Below, one piece after another: positions 1 through 7,260 of a DNA stretch of 12,635 nucleotides (position 1 is its first letter; every line of letters begins with the position of its first letter). A model generated the notes under the pieces. The model made no database searches. It was not told where the DNA came from and saw only the letters and a program-made list of their open reading frames with translations. The position numbers were made by a program, and so were the translations under genes. The stretch spans positions 1 through 12,635 of the forward strand of contig DATCDK010000167.1 in assembly GCA_036510735.1 (NCBI GenBank). Reading direction: 5' to 3'. The stretch is from PALSA-607 sp036510735. Its GTDB lineage: Bacteria > Actinomycetota > Actinomycetes > Acidothermales > Acidothermaceae.

Positions 1-563
1 CCGGCGGTATGCGGCAGCGCATCATGATCGCGCTCGCGCTGGTGCTCAATCCCGCGTTCGTCGTTGCCGACGAGCCGACCACTGCACTCGACGTGCTGGT
101 CGAGGCCCAGATCCTGTCGATCCTTGCCGACCTGAAGCGCAACTTCGACACGTCACTGTTGCTGATCACGCACAACCTCGGCATTGTTGCCGAGGCGTGC
201 GAGCGGGTGGCCGTCATGTACGCGGGCCGGATTGTCGAAGAAGGCGATGCGCGCCAGGTGTTCTCCGATCCGTCGCATCCCTACACCCGCGAACTGCTGC
301 GCTCGACGATTTCGCTGTCGACGACGGCGCTGCACTACATTCCCGGCTCGCCGCCAGATCTCGTCGACCCGCCGTCCGGCTGCCATTTCCACCCGCGCTG
401 CCCGAGTGCGATGCAGGTATGCGGAAGTCTCGATCCGGTCGAAGTGCGGGCGCCCAGTGGCCAGCGGGTGTCGTGCTGGTTGCACGGCCCCGACGAGCTG
501 ATCCCACCCGGTGGCACCGCCCCGCTGCAACGACAGGAGTTGGCCAGTGCCGACGAAGCCTGA
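1..563 (+). CDS. OppD/DppD-type peptide ABC transporter ATP-binding protein (3' part, 5' end outside window)
   Basis: This is the C-terminal part of an ABC ATPase that powers import of peptides or related solutes at the inner face of the membrane. The frame is open at the left edge and starts inside the ABC signature: the residues GGMRQRIMIALAL are visible, so the true start is upstream. Walker B with its catalytic Glu and D-loop (VVADEPTTALD), the switch His (LITHNLG) and the oligopeptide-transporter C-terminal extension (HPYTRELL) follow in order. The tail carries a CX5CX6CX17C cysteine cluster (GCHFHPRC...), typical of OppD/DppD proteins; in the mycobacterial OppD this region binds a 4Fe-4S cluster. 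It overlaps the next ATPase gene by 17 bp, so the two are co-translated subunits of one importer. The substrate cannot be read from the ATPase; nickel, oligosaccharide or muropeptide importers share this family. Confidence 0.93.
   Translation, partial: GGMRQRIMIALALVLNPAFVVADEPTTALDVLVEAQILSILADLKRNFDTSLLLITHNLGIVAEACERVAVMYAGRIVEEGDARQVFSDPSHPYTRELLRSTISLSTTALHYIPGSPPDLVDPPSGCHFHPRCPSAMQVCGSLDPVEVRAPSGQRVSCWLHGPDELIPPGGTAPLQRQELASADEA
535..539 (+). promoter_or_regulatory. Shine-Dalgarno AGGAG that sets the start of the second ATPase
   Basis: AGGAG lies 7 nt before the GTG at 547, inside the end of the upstream ATPase gene. It favours this start over the in-frame GTG at 511, which has no comparable site in front of it. 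A start at 547 gives a 17-bp overlap with the previous gene, typical of translational coupling. Confidence 0.65.
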
Positions 564-1929
564 CGATCTCGAGGTCGACCCTGCTCATGTCAAGCCTGAC
601 ACCACGCCACTCGACGACCGGCCCGTAGTGCTCGACGTCCGTGATCTGCGGGTGCATTTTGCTTTGCGAGGTGGATTCTTCGACCGCCTGCTCGGTCGTT
701 CATCGGGATCGGTGAAGGCCGTCGACGGTGTCTCGTTCACCCTCCGCAAGGGTGAGGTGCTCGGTTTGGTCGGTGAGTCGGGCAGCGGCAAGACCACGAC
801 AGCGCGCGCCTTGCTTGGTCTCGCGCCGATCACCGGCGGCACCGTGCGATTCGACGCCGGCCCCGAGTACGGCGGCCCGGTAGAGCTGACGGGTTTGCGC
901 GAGCCTCAGTTTCGTGCGGTGCGACAGGCCATCCAACTGGTGTTCCAGGATCCACACGCATCACTGAATCCAGCCATGGACCTCGCGACCGCGGTCGCTC
1001 ATCCGCTGAAGATTCACCACATCACCAAGGACCGCGTCGAGATCGATCGACGGGTGCGTGCTGCGTTCGAACGTGTCGGGCTCGCGCCGGTCGATCAGTA
1101 CCTTCACAAGTACCCGGCCGACCTCTCCGGCGGGCAGAAGCAACGCGCGGTGCTCGCTCGCGCGATCATGTTGAACCCTGCGCTACTCGTCGCAGACGAA
1201 CCGGTGTCGATGCTCGACATGAGTGTGCGCGCGAAGATCCTGCAGCTGATGCTCGACCTCAAGCGCGATCTCGGGCTCACCTACCTCTACGTCACCCACG
1301 ACCTCGCGACCGCGAAGTTCTTCTGCGACACGATCGCCATCATGTATCTCGGTCGTATCGTCGAGATCGGTCCAGCTGCGCAGATCTACGCCGACCCCAA
1401 GCATCCCTACACGCGGTCGTTGCTCGCGGCGATTCCGGAGCCTGATCCGAGTCGGGCAGTGCCACGCAACTTGCCGCGCGGCGAGGTACCCGACGCCGCC
1501 AGGCCGCCGCTTGGTTGTTCGTTCCATCCGCGCTGTCCGGCCGCGTTCGCGCCATGCGGCTGGGAGGCTCGCGACGTCAACGCACTACTGGAACAAAGAT
1601 GGACGGCGGTTGCCGAGGGCGAGTACGAGCGCGAGCGTGTCGTTGTCGGTGATCCGGTCGAACTCGAGGCGGGGCTGGCGGCGCGGCTGCCTGACACTCG
1701 AGCGGGATCGGGCGCCGCGGTGGCGCTGCTCGACGAGATCAGGAGGGCCGACCCGGACGAGCCGTTCTGGCGGGGCGTGCGATCAGTCGAACCTGAGCCG
1801 GCCGGCGTCCGGCTCGAATTCAACGAGCCGGTCGATCCGGCGCTGCGCAACGTCGGACCGGTCCGGGTGGCGTGCCACCTGCACGACCCGCGCTTCGCCC
1901 CTCTTGCGACGCCGTTGGAAACGCCTTAG
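547..1929 (+). CDS. OppF/DppF-type peptide ABC transporter ATP-binding protein with enlarged C-terminal cysteine domain
   Basis: This 460-residue ATPase is the second nucleotide-binding subunit of the peptide-type importer. Motifs numbered from the GTG at 547: Walker A GESGSGKT (76-83), Q-loop (VFQDPHASLNPA), signature LSGGQ (193-197), Walker B with D217/E218, and switch His251 (YVTHDL). The Oligo_HPY extension follows (HPYTRSLL), with Cys324, Cys330 and Cys337 in the CX5CX6C pattern. The protein is longer than the roughly 330-350 residues usual for OppF, because 105 residues separate Cys337 from the likely fourth cysteine, Cys443 (ACHLHD). The insert is Glu/Arg/Ala-rich and I recognise no domain in it. 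The ATPase call is firm; that it pairs with the upstream ATPase follows from the overlap and family habit. The start was chosen by the AGGAG at 535-539. Confidence 0.93.
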   Translation: MPTKPDDLEVDPAHVKPDTTPLDDRPVVLDVRDLRVHFALRGGFFDRLLGRSSGSVKAVDGVSFTLRKGEVLGLVGESGSGKTTTARALLGLAPITGGTVRFDAGPEYGGPVELTGLREPQFRAVRQAIQLVFQDPHASLNPAMDLATAVAHPLKIHHITKDRVEIDRRVRAAFERVGLAPVDQYLHKYPADLSGGQKQRAVLARAIMLNPALLVADEPVSMLDMSVRAKILQLMLDLKRDLGLTYLYVTHDLATAKFFCDTIAIMYLGRIVEIGPAAQIYADPKHPYTRSLLAAIPEPDPSRAVPRNLPRGEVPDAARPPLGCSFHPRCPAAFAPCGWEARDVNALLEQRWTAVAEGEYERERVVVGDPVELEAGLAARLPDTRAGSGAAVALLDEIRRADPDEPFWRGVRSVEPEPAGVRLEFNEPVDPALRNVGPVRVACHLHDPRFAPLATPLETP

Positions 1930-1990
1930 TTTGCGTCGAGCAATCGTCAAGAGCTCGCGCTACGTTCGCAATGAAAGTGGGAGAGCATCA
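1930..1990 (+). promoter_or_regulatory. Short intergenic gap with possible weak promoter
   Basis: This 61-bp gap separates the ATPase gene from the membrane-protein gene. It contains TACGTT (1961-1966), which fits the TANNNT -10 pattern common in actinobacteria, but no convincing -35 hexamer at normal spacing. GGGAGAG at 1979-1985 is the ribosome binding site of the next gene. No hairpin terminator is evident, so read-through from the transporter genes is possible. Confidence 0.2.
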
Positions 1991-2602
1991 ATGCACGTCA
2001 CGCTGTTCGGCTTCGTTCTTTTTCTGCACATCCTGACGGCGATTATCGCGTTCATGATGGCGGCCATCGTCCATGCCGGACTGCCAGCGATGGCACGTGC
2101 CCGCGACGTGCGCGAGATGCGTTCGTGGGCCGCAATCCTGCACAGGCTTGAGCCGCTCTTTCCTATCGCGGCGCTGATCCTGCTGATCCTCGGCGCGTGG
2201 CTGATCCATCTGTCGAAGGGCCGCATTCACTGGGGCGATGGCTGGCTTCTCACGAGCTTGATCAGCCTCATCGTGGTCGAGGGAGTTGCCGGCGCCAAGC
2301 TCGCGCCGAAGGCCAAGGCGGCGGTCAAGGCCGTCGAAGAAGCGCCCGACGGGCCGGTTCCCGACTCACTCCGGCGCACTGCTGCTCTTGAGCCTTGGAT
2401 CTGGTACCCGTCACATGTGGCGACGTTCGGATTTGCCGCCGTGGTGTTTTTGATGTCAGCCCGGCCATCAGGAGCATGGGCAGTCGTCATCGTGATCGTC
2501 GGTGCGCTGATCGGAGTCACGGTGGCGCGACTGCAGTTGCGCGCGCTGTCCGCTCCGATCGCAGTTGCGGGGGCATCGCGGCCAGCCGAGGCGGTCCAGT
2601 AG
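1991..2602 (+). CDS. Small multi-pass membrane protein of unknown function (DUF2269-like at best)
   Basis: This 203-residue protein starts at ATG 1991 behind GGGAGAG with 5-nt spacing; the same frame is open much further upstream, but that part overlaps the ATPase gene. About five hydrophobic helices are visible: residues 5-28, 55-73, 85-102, about 140-158 and about 162-182. A Lys/Ala-rich cytoplasmic-looking loop (about 103-130) separates helices 3 and 4. The N-terminal pattern (LFLHILTAIIAF) and short helices resemble DUF2269-type predicted integral membrane proteins, but this is a weak resemblance and no catalytic motif is seen. It lies between the transporter and the hexosaminidase gene, 14 bp from the latter, so co-transcription with the hexosaminidase is likely. 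A role in transport or envelope function would be a guess. Confidence 0.75.
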   Translation: MHVTLFGFVLFLHILTAIIAFMMAAIVHAGLPAMARARDVREMRSWAAILHRLEPLFPIAALILLILGAWLIHLSKGRIHWGDGWLLTSLISLIVVEGVAGAKLAPKAKAAVKAVEEAPDGPVPDSLRRTAALEPWIWYPSHVATFGFAAVVFLMSARPSGAWAVVIVIVGALIGVTVARLQLRALSAPIAVAGASRPAEAVQ

Positions 2603-2616
2603 CGCGAAGGTGGCCC

Positions 2617-4356
2617 GTGGCGCACCTTGGCCGAAGAACGCTGGTCATCGGATGCACGGGACTGTGCGTGGTCACGGGCATGCTCGCCGGTTGCACCAGC
2701 GCGCGGGTATCGAAGCCCGCCGCCGGGTCCTCGGTCGCTGCGACACCTTCACCTACAGCGATGGCGTCGGCGACGCCGACAGCTCCGGCGTCAACGCCAC
2801 CAGCGTCGCCGACCGCGACGGCGATTGCGACGGTCCCCGCGACGCCGGCGACGACGTCAGGCGCCGGCGATCCAACCGACCGCTTGGTGCCACTGCCCGT
2901 CTCGGTGTTGCCCGAGCCCTCGTCGTCCTTCGTGATCGGAACCCACGCCGCGATTGCGGTCAGCGGCGCGTCTGCGCAACAGGTCGGGCTCGACCTGGCT
3001 GACCTGCTGCGCCCGGCGACGGGATTCGCCTGGCCCGTGGTGACCCGCTCGGGCAGTGCGGGCGACATCACACTTGGTTTGGCCGCGAACGATCCGACGC
3101 TGGGTGCCGAGGGCTACACCCTCGTCGTTTCTCCTACGGGCGTGACAATCGAGGCCAACAAGCCCGCCGGTCTGTTCGAAGGAATCCAGACGCTGCGGCA
3201 ACTGCTGCCATCGCAGCTATCGGCGTCGTCGGTGCAGGCGGGCCCATGGGTCGTACCCGGGGTGCGCATCAGCGACTTTCCGCGTTACGCCTACCGGGGC
3301 GCGATGCTCGACGTGGCGCGGCACTTCTTCCCGGTCGCGACTGTGGAGCACTACATCGATGAGCTGGCGATGTACAAGATCAATGTTCTGCATCTGCATC
3401 TGTCCGACGACCAAGGATGGCGGCTCGCGGTCGACGGTTGGCCGGCGCTCACCACGGTGGGTTCGAAGACCGCGGTCGGCGGCGGTCCGGGCGGTTTCTA
3501 CACGACGACCGACTACACCGCGATCGTGAAATACGCCGAGGCGCACTTCATCACCGTGGTGCCGGAGATCGACATGCCAGGTCATGTAGGGGCCGCGCTG
3601 TCGTCGTACGCATCGCTGAACTGCGATGGCATAGCGCCGCCGATCAACACGTCAGAAGAAGTCGGCCACAGTTCCTTGTGCGTCGGAAAGCCAGCTGTAG
3701 ATCAGTTCTTGACCGCGGTCGTGGGCGAGCTGGCCAAGCTGACTCCCGGGCCTTACATCCACATCGGCGGCGATGAGGCAGCCAGCACATCGGCGTCCGA
3801 TTACGCGTTGTTCATGAGCAGGGCCGCTGAGGTCGTCAAGGCAGACGGCAAGACTCCGATGGGGTGGGAAGACTTCGCGAGCGCGGCTCTCCCGACCGGA
3901 TCGATCGCCCAGTACTGGGATTTCCGCAATGGCAGCGCGTTGGCACGACAGGCGGTTGCCAAGGGTGCGCAGCTGGTGATGTCGCCGGCCGACCACACGT
4001 ACCTCGACCAGAAGTACACCCCGGCCACGTCTTTGGGGTTGCAATGGGCGGGCACTCACGAGGTGCAGGACGCGTACAACTGGGATCCGGCAACGGAGGT
4101 GCCAGGTCTTGCCGCCGATGTGATCGGTGTCGAGGGTCCGTTGTGGACCGAGACGCTCACATCCCTGCAGGATCTGCAATACATGACGTGGCCGCGAATG
4201 GCCGAACTCGCCGAAGTGGGATGGACGCCGCAAGTGCAGCGGAACTGGTCAACGTTCGCACCTCGACTTGCTGCGCAAGCCGCTGCATGGAAGCTGCTCG
4301 GCATCAACTACTACGCGTCGCCGCTCGTGTCGTGGCCCGAGAACGCCGCGGGTTAG
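2617..4356 (+). CDS. Secreted lipoprotein beta-N-acetylhexosaminidase (glycoside hydrolase family 20)
   Basis: This 579-residue exported enzyme should remove terminal GlcNAc or GalNAc from chitooligosaccharides, glycoconjugates or wall fragments by substrate-assisted catalysis. The GTG at 2617 was chosen because GAAGGTGG precedes it and because it gives a clean lipoprotein signal: basic start, hydrophobic core, and lipobox LAGC with Cys26. An Ala/Thr/Ser/Pro linker (about 35-88) follows, then an N-terminal GH20b-like domain (PLPVSVLPEP...) and the GH20 barrel. Barrel motifs visible include the YRGAMLDVARHF start, NVLHLHLSDDQGW, VPEIDMPGH, the catalytic pair D386-E387 in HIGGDEA, and GPLWTE near the end. 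All expected active-site elements are present. It ends 3 bp before a convergent gene. Its natural substrate is not readable; the adjacent transporter suggests, but does not prove, coupled uptake. Confidence 0.95.
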   Translation: MAHLGRRTLVIGCTGLCVVTGMLAGCTSARVSKPAAGSSVAATPSPTAMASATPTAPASTPPASPTATAIATVPATPATTSGAGDPTDRLVPLPVSVLPEPSSSFVIGTHAAIAVSGASAQQVGLDLADLLRPATGFAWPVVTRSGSAGDITLGLAANDPTLGAEGYTLVVSPTGVTIEANKPAGLFEGIQTLRQLLPSQLSASSVQAGPWVVPGVRISDFPRYAYRGAMLDVARHFFPVATVEHYIDELAMYKINVLHLHLSDDQGWRLAVDGWPALTTVGSKTAVGGGPGGFYTTTDYTAIVKYAEAHFITVVPEIDMPGHVGAALSSYASLNCDGIAPPINTSEEVGHSSLCVGKPAVDQFLTAVVGELAKLTPGPYIHIGGDEAASTSASDYALFMSRAAEVVKADGKTPMGWEDFASAALPTGSIAQYWDFRNGSALARQAVAKGAQLVMSPADHTYLDQKYTPATSLGLQWAGTHEVQDAYNWDPATEVPGLAADVIGVEGPLWTETLTSLQDLQYMTWPRMAELAEVGWTPQVQRNWSTFAPRLAAQAAAWKLLGINYYASPLVSWPENAAG

Positions 4357-4359
4357 TCG

Positions 4360-4794
4360 CTACCCGGGGAGGCGGCCGACGAGTCCGGGGAACGGCACTG
4401 GCGTCGTCCGCCATTGCACTTCACGGATCGCCGCAGCCTGCAACTCAAGAGCCGCGTCGTGCTGCAGTTGCCCACTAGCGACGGCGACGACGTCGGCGTA
4501 TGCCGCCGCGGTCGACTCCTCGATGGCGGCGAGTAGGTCGCGCGCGCTTGGGTTGTCGACGACCGGGTTCGGCAGTTGGTAGACCGGCGCGGCTGGCGCT
4601 GGCGTGGCACCGAGGCCGGCCAGCCATTGCGTCACTGTCTGCACCTGCGCGCGATGCGCGTCGTACGCCGTGCGCGCCGCATTCTTGGCTTGGCCTGTTG
4701 CGAGTCTCGCGCCCGCAACGGCATAGCCGTACACCGCAGCGTTTTCTGCCGCCGCCGCCGCCAGCAGGGCAGTGACGACGGGGCTGTCGCTCAC
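4360..4794 (-). CDS. DUF4439 ferritin-like domain protein
   Basis: This 144-residue Ala-rich, helical, apparently cytosolic protein starts at GTG 4794, in a GTGA overlap with the stop of the upstream lipoprotein gene. Features of the DUF4439 ferritin-like family are visible: AAAENAAVYGYAVAGARL (Glu17), YDAHRAQV (His47), a middle segment with YQLPNPV, IEESTAAAY (Glu92/Glu93) and a last helix with Glu117 and Glu125. These acidic and His residues sit roughly where four-helix-bundle carboxylate proteins hold metal, but whether the full ligand set is kept is uncertain. M. tuberculosis Rv2844, beside rimP, belongs to the same family and arrangement. The function is unknown; iron or oxidative-stress roles are inference from the fold only. 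Confidence 0.85.
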   Translation of the reverse strand: MSDSPVVTALLAAAAAENAAVYGYAVAGARLATGQAKNAARTAYDAHRAQVQTVTQWLAGLGATPAPAAPVYQLPNPVVDNPSARDLLAAIEESTAAAYADVVAVASGQLQHDAALELQAAAIREVQWRTTPVPFPGLVGRLPG

Positions 4795-5435
4795 GTGGCC
4801 ACCGAGAGCAACGCGGCGTGTGCCGCTTCGCAGCCGCCGATCGAGGCGATCAACCGGGCGAGCGAACCGCTCGTCGTCGCGACATCGCCAAGCCTTGCTG
4901 CCGCTGCAGTTCGTTCGAGGTCGGCGAGGTCGTGCAGGATCGCGGTGGATGCTGGCGGGCTCGACAGCGGCGGGCCTGCAGCAGCACTGCCGGACGGCGG
5001 GCTGCTCGCCGGGGCCGTGTCCGATGGGGTAGTCGACGGTGCGGCTCCCGGAACCAGGCCCTGCAGATGCGCCGCATGGTCAGCTCGAAACGGCCCAAGC
5101 CGACCGGCCAGCTCGGGATGAGCGACTGTGACAGCGTCGTAGGCCGCGAGCAGTGCCTGCTCTGCGGCGGCCACCCGCTGCGCGACGAGCTGATCGGGGG
5201 ACAGCGCCGAGACCGTCGACCTGGGGGAGGCCGACGCCGTGGCTGGGGGTGCCGACGTCGTTGCTGGCTGTGGTGACCGGCTGGGTGGAGTCGTTACGGC
5301 CGCGGGAGTCGTCGGTGCGGTCCGCTGCTTGCCGGAGCGGCAGCCGACGACAACCCCGAGGGCTGCGACGCCGAGGAGCCGCAACACGCTGCGCCTGCCG
5401 ACCAGCGGCCGACCTCGTAGCGGCGGTTCGTACAC
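4791..5435 (-). CDS. Putative Tat-exported lipoprotein with ferritin-like helices, paired with the DUF4439 gene
   Basis: This protein of about 214 residues is predicted to be anchored outside the membrane. AGGAG (5443-5447, minus strand) lies 7 nt before GTG 5435 and 4 nt before GTG 5438; the first has better spacing, so I use it, but 5438 is equally in frame. The N-terminus has a twin arginine (GRRSVLRLLG) and a lipobox ending VVGC, followed by a Thr/Pro/Ser linker of about 45 residues. Two helical blocks follow: one with AEQALLAAYDAV and FRADHAAHL, the other with LADLERTAAAARL and CEAAHAALL, split by a second Ser/Pro/Ala-rich linker. The Glu/His spacing recalls ferritin-like bundles, and M. 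tuberculosis Rv2843 sits in the same place. The 4-bp overlap with the DUF4439 gene implies co-translation and perhaps a shared role. No function can be assigned. Confidence 0.82.
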   Translation of the reverse strand: MYEPPLRGRPLVGRRSVLRLLGVAALGVVVGCRSGKQRTAPTTPAAVTTPPSRSPQPATTSAPPATASASPRSTVSALSPDQLVAQRVAAAEQALLAAYDAVTVAHPELAGRLGPFRADHAAHLQGLVPGAAPSTTPSDTAPASSPPSGSAAAGPPLSSPPASTAILHDLADLERTAAAARLGDVATTSGSLARLIASIGGCEAAHAALLSVAT

Positions 5436-5625
5436 CACACGACTCCTCGGGCTTACCCTCTGCGGCGACAGATCGAGAACGCTGCGACAGCTTACGGACG
5501 AGCCATTACGGCTACGCTGGACCGAGCACCACAGCTTCGGATGGCGTTTGGCCGTCCATCTGCTTTAGCAGCGTGACAACTGCCCTGAGCAGCCTGACAA
5601 CAGCAGAGCAACGAGGAGGTCGGCG
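5436..5625. promoter_or_regulatory. Divergent promoter region between the lipoprotein gene and rimP
   Basis: Both flanking genes point outward, so promoters in both directions should lie here. On the plus strand TACGCT (5513-5518) fits the actinobacterial TANNNT -10 element, but no good -35 is at standard spacing. On the minus strand TAAGCT (plus coordinates 5489-5494) is a possible -10, about 50 nt before the lipoprotein start. If the plus-strand element is used, rimP would have a leader of about 100 nt. A strong AGGAGGT (5614-5620) lies 5 nt before the rimP ATG. A small hairpin CTGC-TTTA-GCAG (5560-5571) and the direct repeats described separately also lie in the leader. Confidence 0.4.
5567..5601 (+). 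repeat. Two 14-nt direct repeats, 21-bp period, upstream of rimP
   Basis: AGCAGCGTGACAAC (5567-5580) and AGCAGCCTGACAAC (5588-5601) match at 13 of 14 positions and are offset by 21 bp, two turns of B-DNA. A degenerate third copy, AGCAGAGCAAC, follows at 5602-5612, just before the rimP Shine-Dalgarno. The placement fits a protein-binding or leader RNA element; this is inference. Confidence 0.6.
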
Positions 5626-6147
5626 ATGACGAGCGCCTCCGCAGGCCGGGAGTTGGCCGCGTTGCTCAGCCGTGTGGTCGAAGAGACCGGGCTCGACCTC
5701 GAAGACGTCGCCGTGGCCAGAGTCGGTCACCGCACCGAGGTCCGGGTGCTCGTCGACAAGGACGGCGGCATCAGCCTCGACGACGTGGCGGTCGTCAGCC
5801 AAGCGATCTCGACCGTGCTTGATCTGCCCGCGGCCGACGCGATCCTGGGCGAGCAGCCCTATGTGCTCGAGGTCAGTTCGCCCGGCGTCGACCGGCCCCT
5901 CGTCGATGTACGTCAGTGGCGGCGGGCGACGGGGCGCCTCGTGCGGGTGCGGCTTGCTGCAGGCGCCGAGATCACCGCGCGCATCGCGGCTGTCGACGCT
6001 GACGGCGTCCGGCTTGCCGTTGCCGGCGCAAAGCCCGGTGCGCCCACAAGGGAACAGGCCTATCGCCACGACGAGCTTGGCCCCGGTCGTGTGCAGGTGG
6101 AGTTCAACCGGTTCACCCCCGACCGAGAGGGTGAGGACGCACGATGA
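5626..6147 (+). CDS. rimP: Ribosome maturation factor RimP
   Basis: RimP (173 residues) helps assemble the 30S subunit head and acts in the cytosol. ATG 5626 follows a strong AGGAGGT with 5-nt spacing. The N-terminal alpha/beta domain is clear (LEDVAVARVGHRTEVRVLVD, then GGISLDDV), and the family hallmark EVSSPGVDRPL lies at about residues 82-92. The C-terminal SH3-like beta-domain follows (TGRLVRVRL... ending in RVQVEFNRF). Length is normal. It is the first gene of the nusA-infB operon, and its stop overlaps the nusA start as ATGA, implying translational coupling, an order that is widespread in bacteria. Confidence 0.97.
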   Translation: MTSASAGRELAALLSRVVEETGLDLEDVAVARVGHRTEVRVLVDKDGGISLDDVAVVSQAISTVLDLPAADAILGEQPYVLEVSSPGVDRPLVDVRQWRRATGRLVRVRLAAGAEITARIAAVDADGVRLAVAGAKPGAPTREQAYRHDELGPGRVQVEFNRFTPDREGEDAR

Positions 6148-7253
6148 ACATCGACATGGCCGCGTTGCGCAGCCTCGAGCGCGAGAAGGACGTCTCCTTC
6201 GACCTGCTCGTCGAGGCGATCGAATCGGCGTTGCTGATCGCGTATCAGCGCACCGAGGGCGCGAATCCGCATGCGCGAGCAAGCGTTGATCGCAGCACCG
6301 GCGAGGTGACGGTCATCGCCATCGAGATGGACGACGACGGCAACCCGATTCGCGAGTTTGAAGACACCCCGCATGACTTCAACCGCATTGCGGCGAGCAC
6401 GGCAAAGCAGATCATTCTGCAGCGCCTGCGCGACGCCGAGCATGAGCTCACCTTCGGCGAGTACGCCGGTCGCGAGGGCGACATTGTCGGCGGCGTGATC
6501 CAGCAACAGCACGACTCGCGGAACGTGTTCGTCGACCTTGGCAAGGTCGAGGCCGTGCTGCCTGCCGGCGAGCAGGTGCCGGGCGAGCGCTATGAACACG
6601 GCTCGCGGATCCGCTGCTACGTCGTGCAGGTGCACAAGGGTGTTCGCGGTCCGCAGATCACGCTGTCGCGGACGCATCCTGGGCTGGTGCGCAAGCTGTT
6701 CGCCCTCGAGGTGCCGGAGATCGCCGACGGCTCGGTCGAGATCGCCGCGCTCGCGCGTGAGGCGGGTCATCGGTCGAAGATCGCGGTGCGCTCCAACGTG
6801 GCAGGGCTGAACGCCAAGGGTGCCTGCATCGGGCCGCTAGGGCAGCGGGTGCGGGCAGTAATGGCCGAGTTGCACGGCGAGAAGATCGACATCGTCGATT
6901 GGTCCGACGATCCGGCCGAGTTCGTCGGGCACGCGCTTTCACCGGCCCGGGTCAGTGCGGTTGAGGTCGTTGATCTGGCCAACCGGTCGGCCCGGGTGAC
7001 GGTCCCTGACTACCAGCTCTCGCTGGCGATCGGCCGCGAAGGTCAGAACGCTCGGCTGGCGGCTCGGCTGACCGGCTGGCGCATCGACATCCGCTCCGAC
7101 AACCCGTCGGCGCCGGAGACGGTCATTGCCCTCGATCCGGAGTCCGACGGCGAAAGCGCGACCGACGCTGCCCAGCAGGCGAGCGCCGACTCCGCCTATC
7201 GGGCGGGCGCCGCGAGGTCCGCGCATGGCGAACCAAGCGCGCCGAGGGGGTAG
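6144..7253 (+). CDS. nusA: Transcription termination/antitermination factor NusA
   Basis: NusA (369 residues) binds RNA polymerase and nascent RNA, tuning pausing, termination and rRNA antitermination. ATG 6144 overlaps the rimP stop (ATGA), with GAGGA six nt upstream. Domains in order: polymerase-binding N-terminal domain (1 to about 105), S1 domain (about 112-177, GDIVGGVIQQQ... to GPQITLSRT), KH1 with GACIGPLGQRVRAVMAEL (about 226-243) and KH2 with LAIGREGQNARLAARLTGW (about 294-312). The C-terminal acidic repeats found in E. coli NusA are absent, as is usual in actinobacteria; instead there is an Ala/Ser/Glu-rich tail of about 50 residues with no recognised domain. ylxR begins at or just before its stop. 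Confidence 0.97.
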   Translation: MNIDMAALRSLEREKDVSFDLLVEAIESALLIAYQRTEGANPHARASVDRSTGEVTVIAIEMDDDGNPIREFEDTPHDFNRIAASTAKQIILQRLRDAEHELTFGEYAGREGDIVGGVIQQQHDSRNVFVDLGKVEAVLPAGEQVPGERYEHGSRIRCYVVQVHKGVRGPQITLSRTHPGLVRKLFALEVPEIADGSVEIAALAREAGHRSKIAVRSNVAGLNAKGACIGPLGQRVRAVMAELHGEKIDIVDWSDDPAEFVGHALSPARVSAVEVVDLANRSARVTVPDYQLSLAIGREGQNARLAARLTGWRIDIRSDNPSAPETVIALDPESDGESATDAAQQASADSAYRAGAARSAHGEPSAPRG

Positions 7254-7260
7254 ACTCGGC

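Noticed and set aside
1795..1900. CopC/Ig-like segment in the OppF tail (EPEPAGVRLEFNEPVDPALR)
   Set aside because: The likeness is limited to a short stretch, with no copper ligands and no room for a full beta-sandwich; likely chance.
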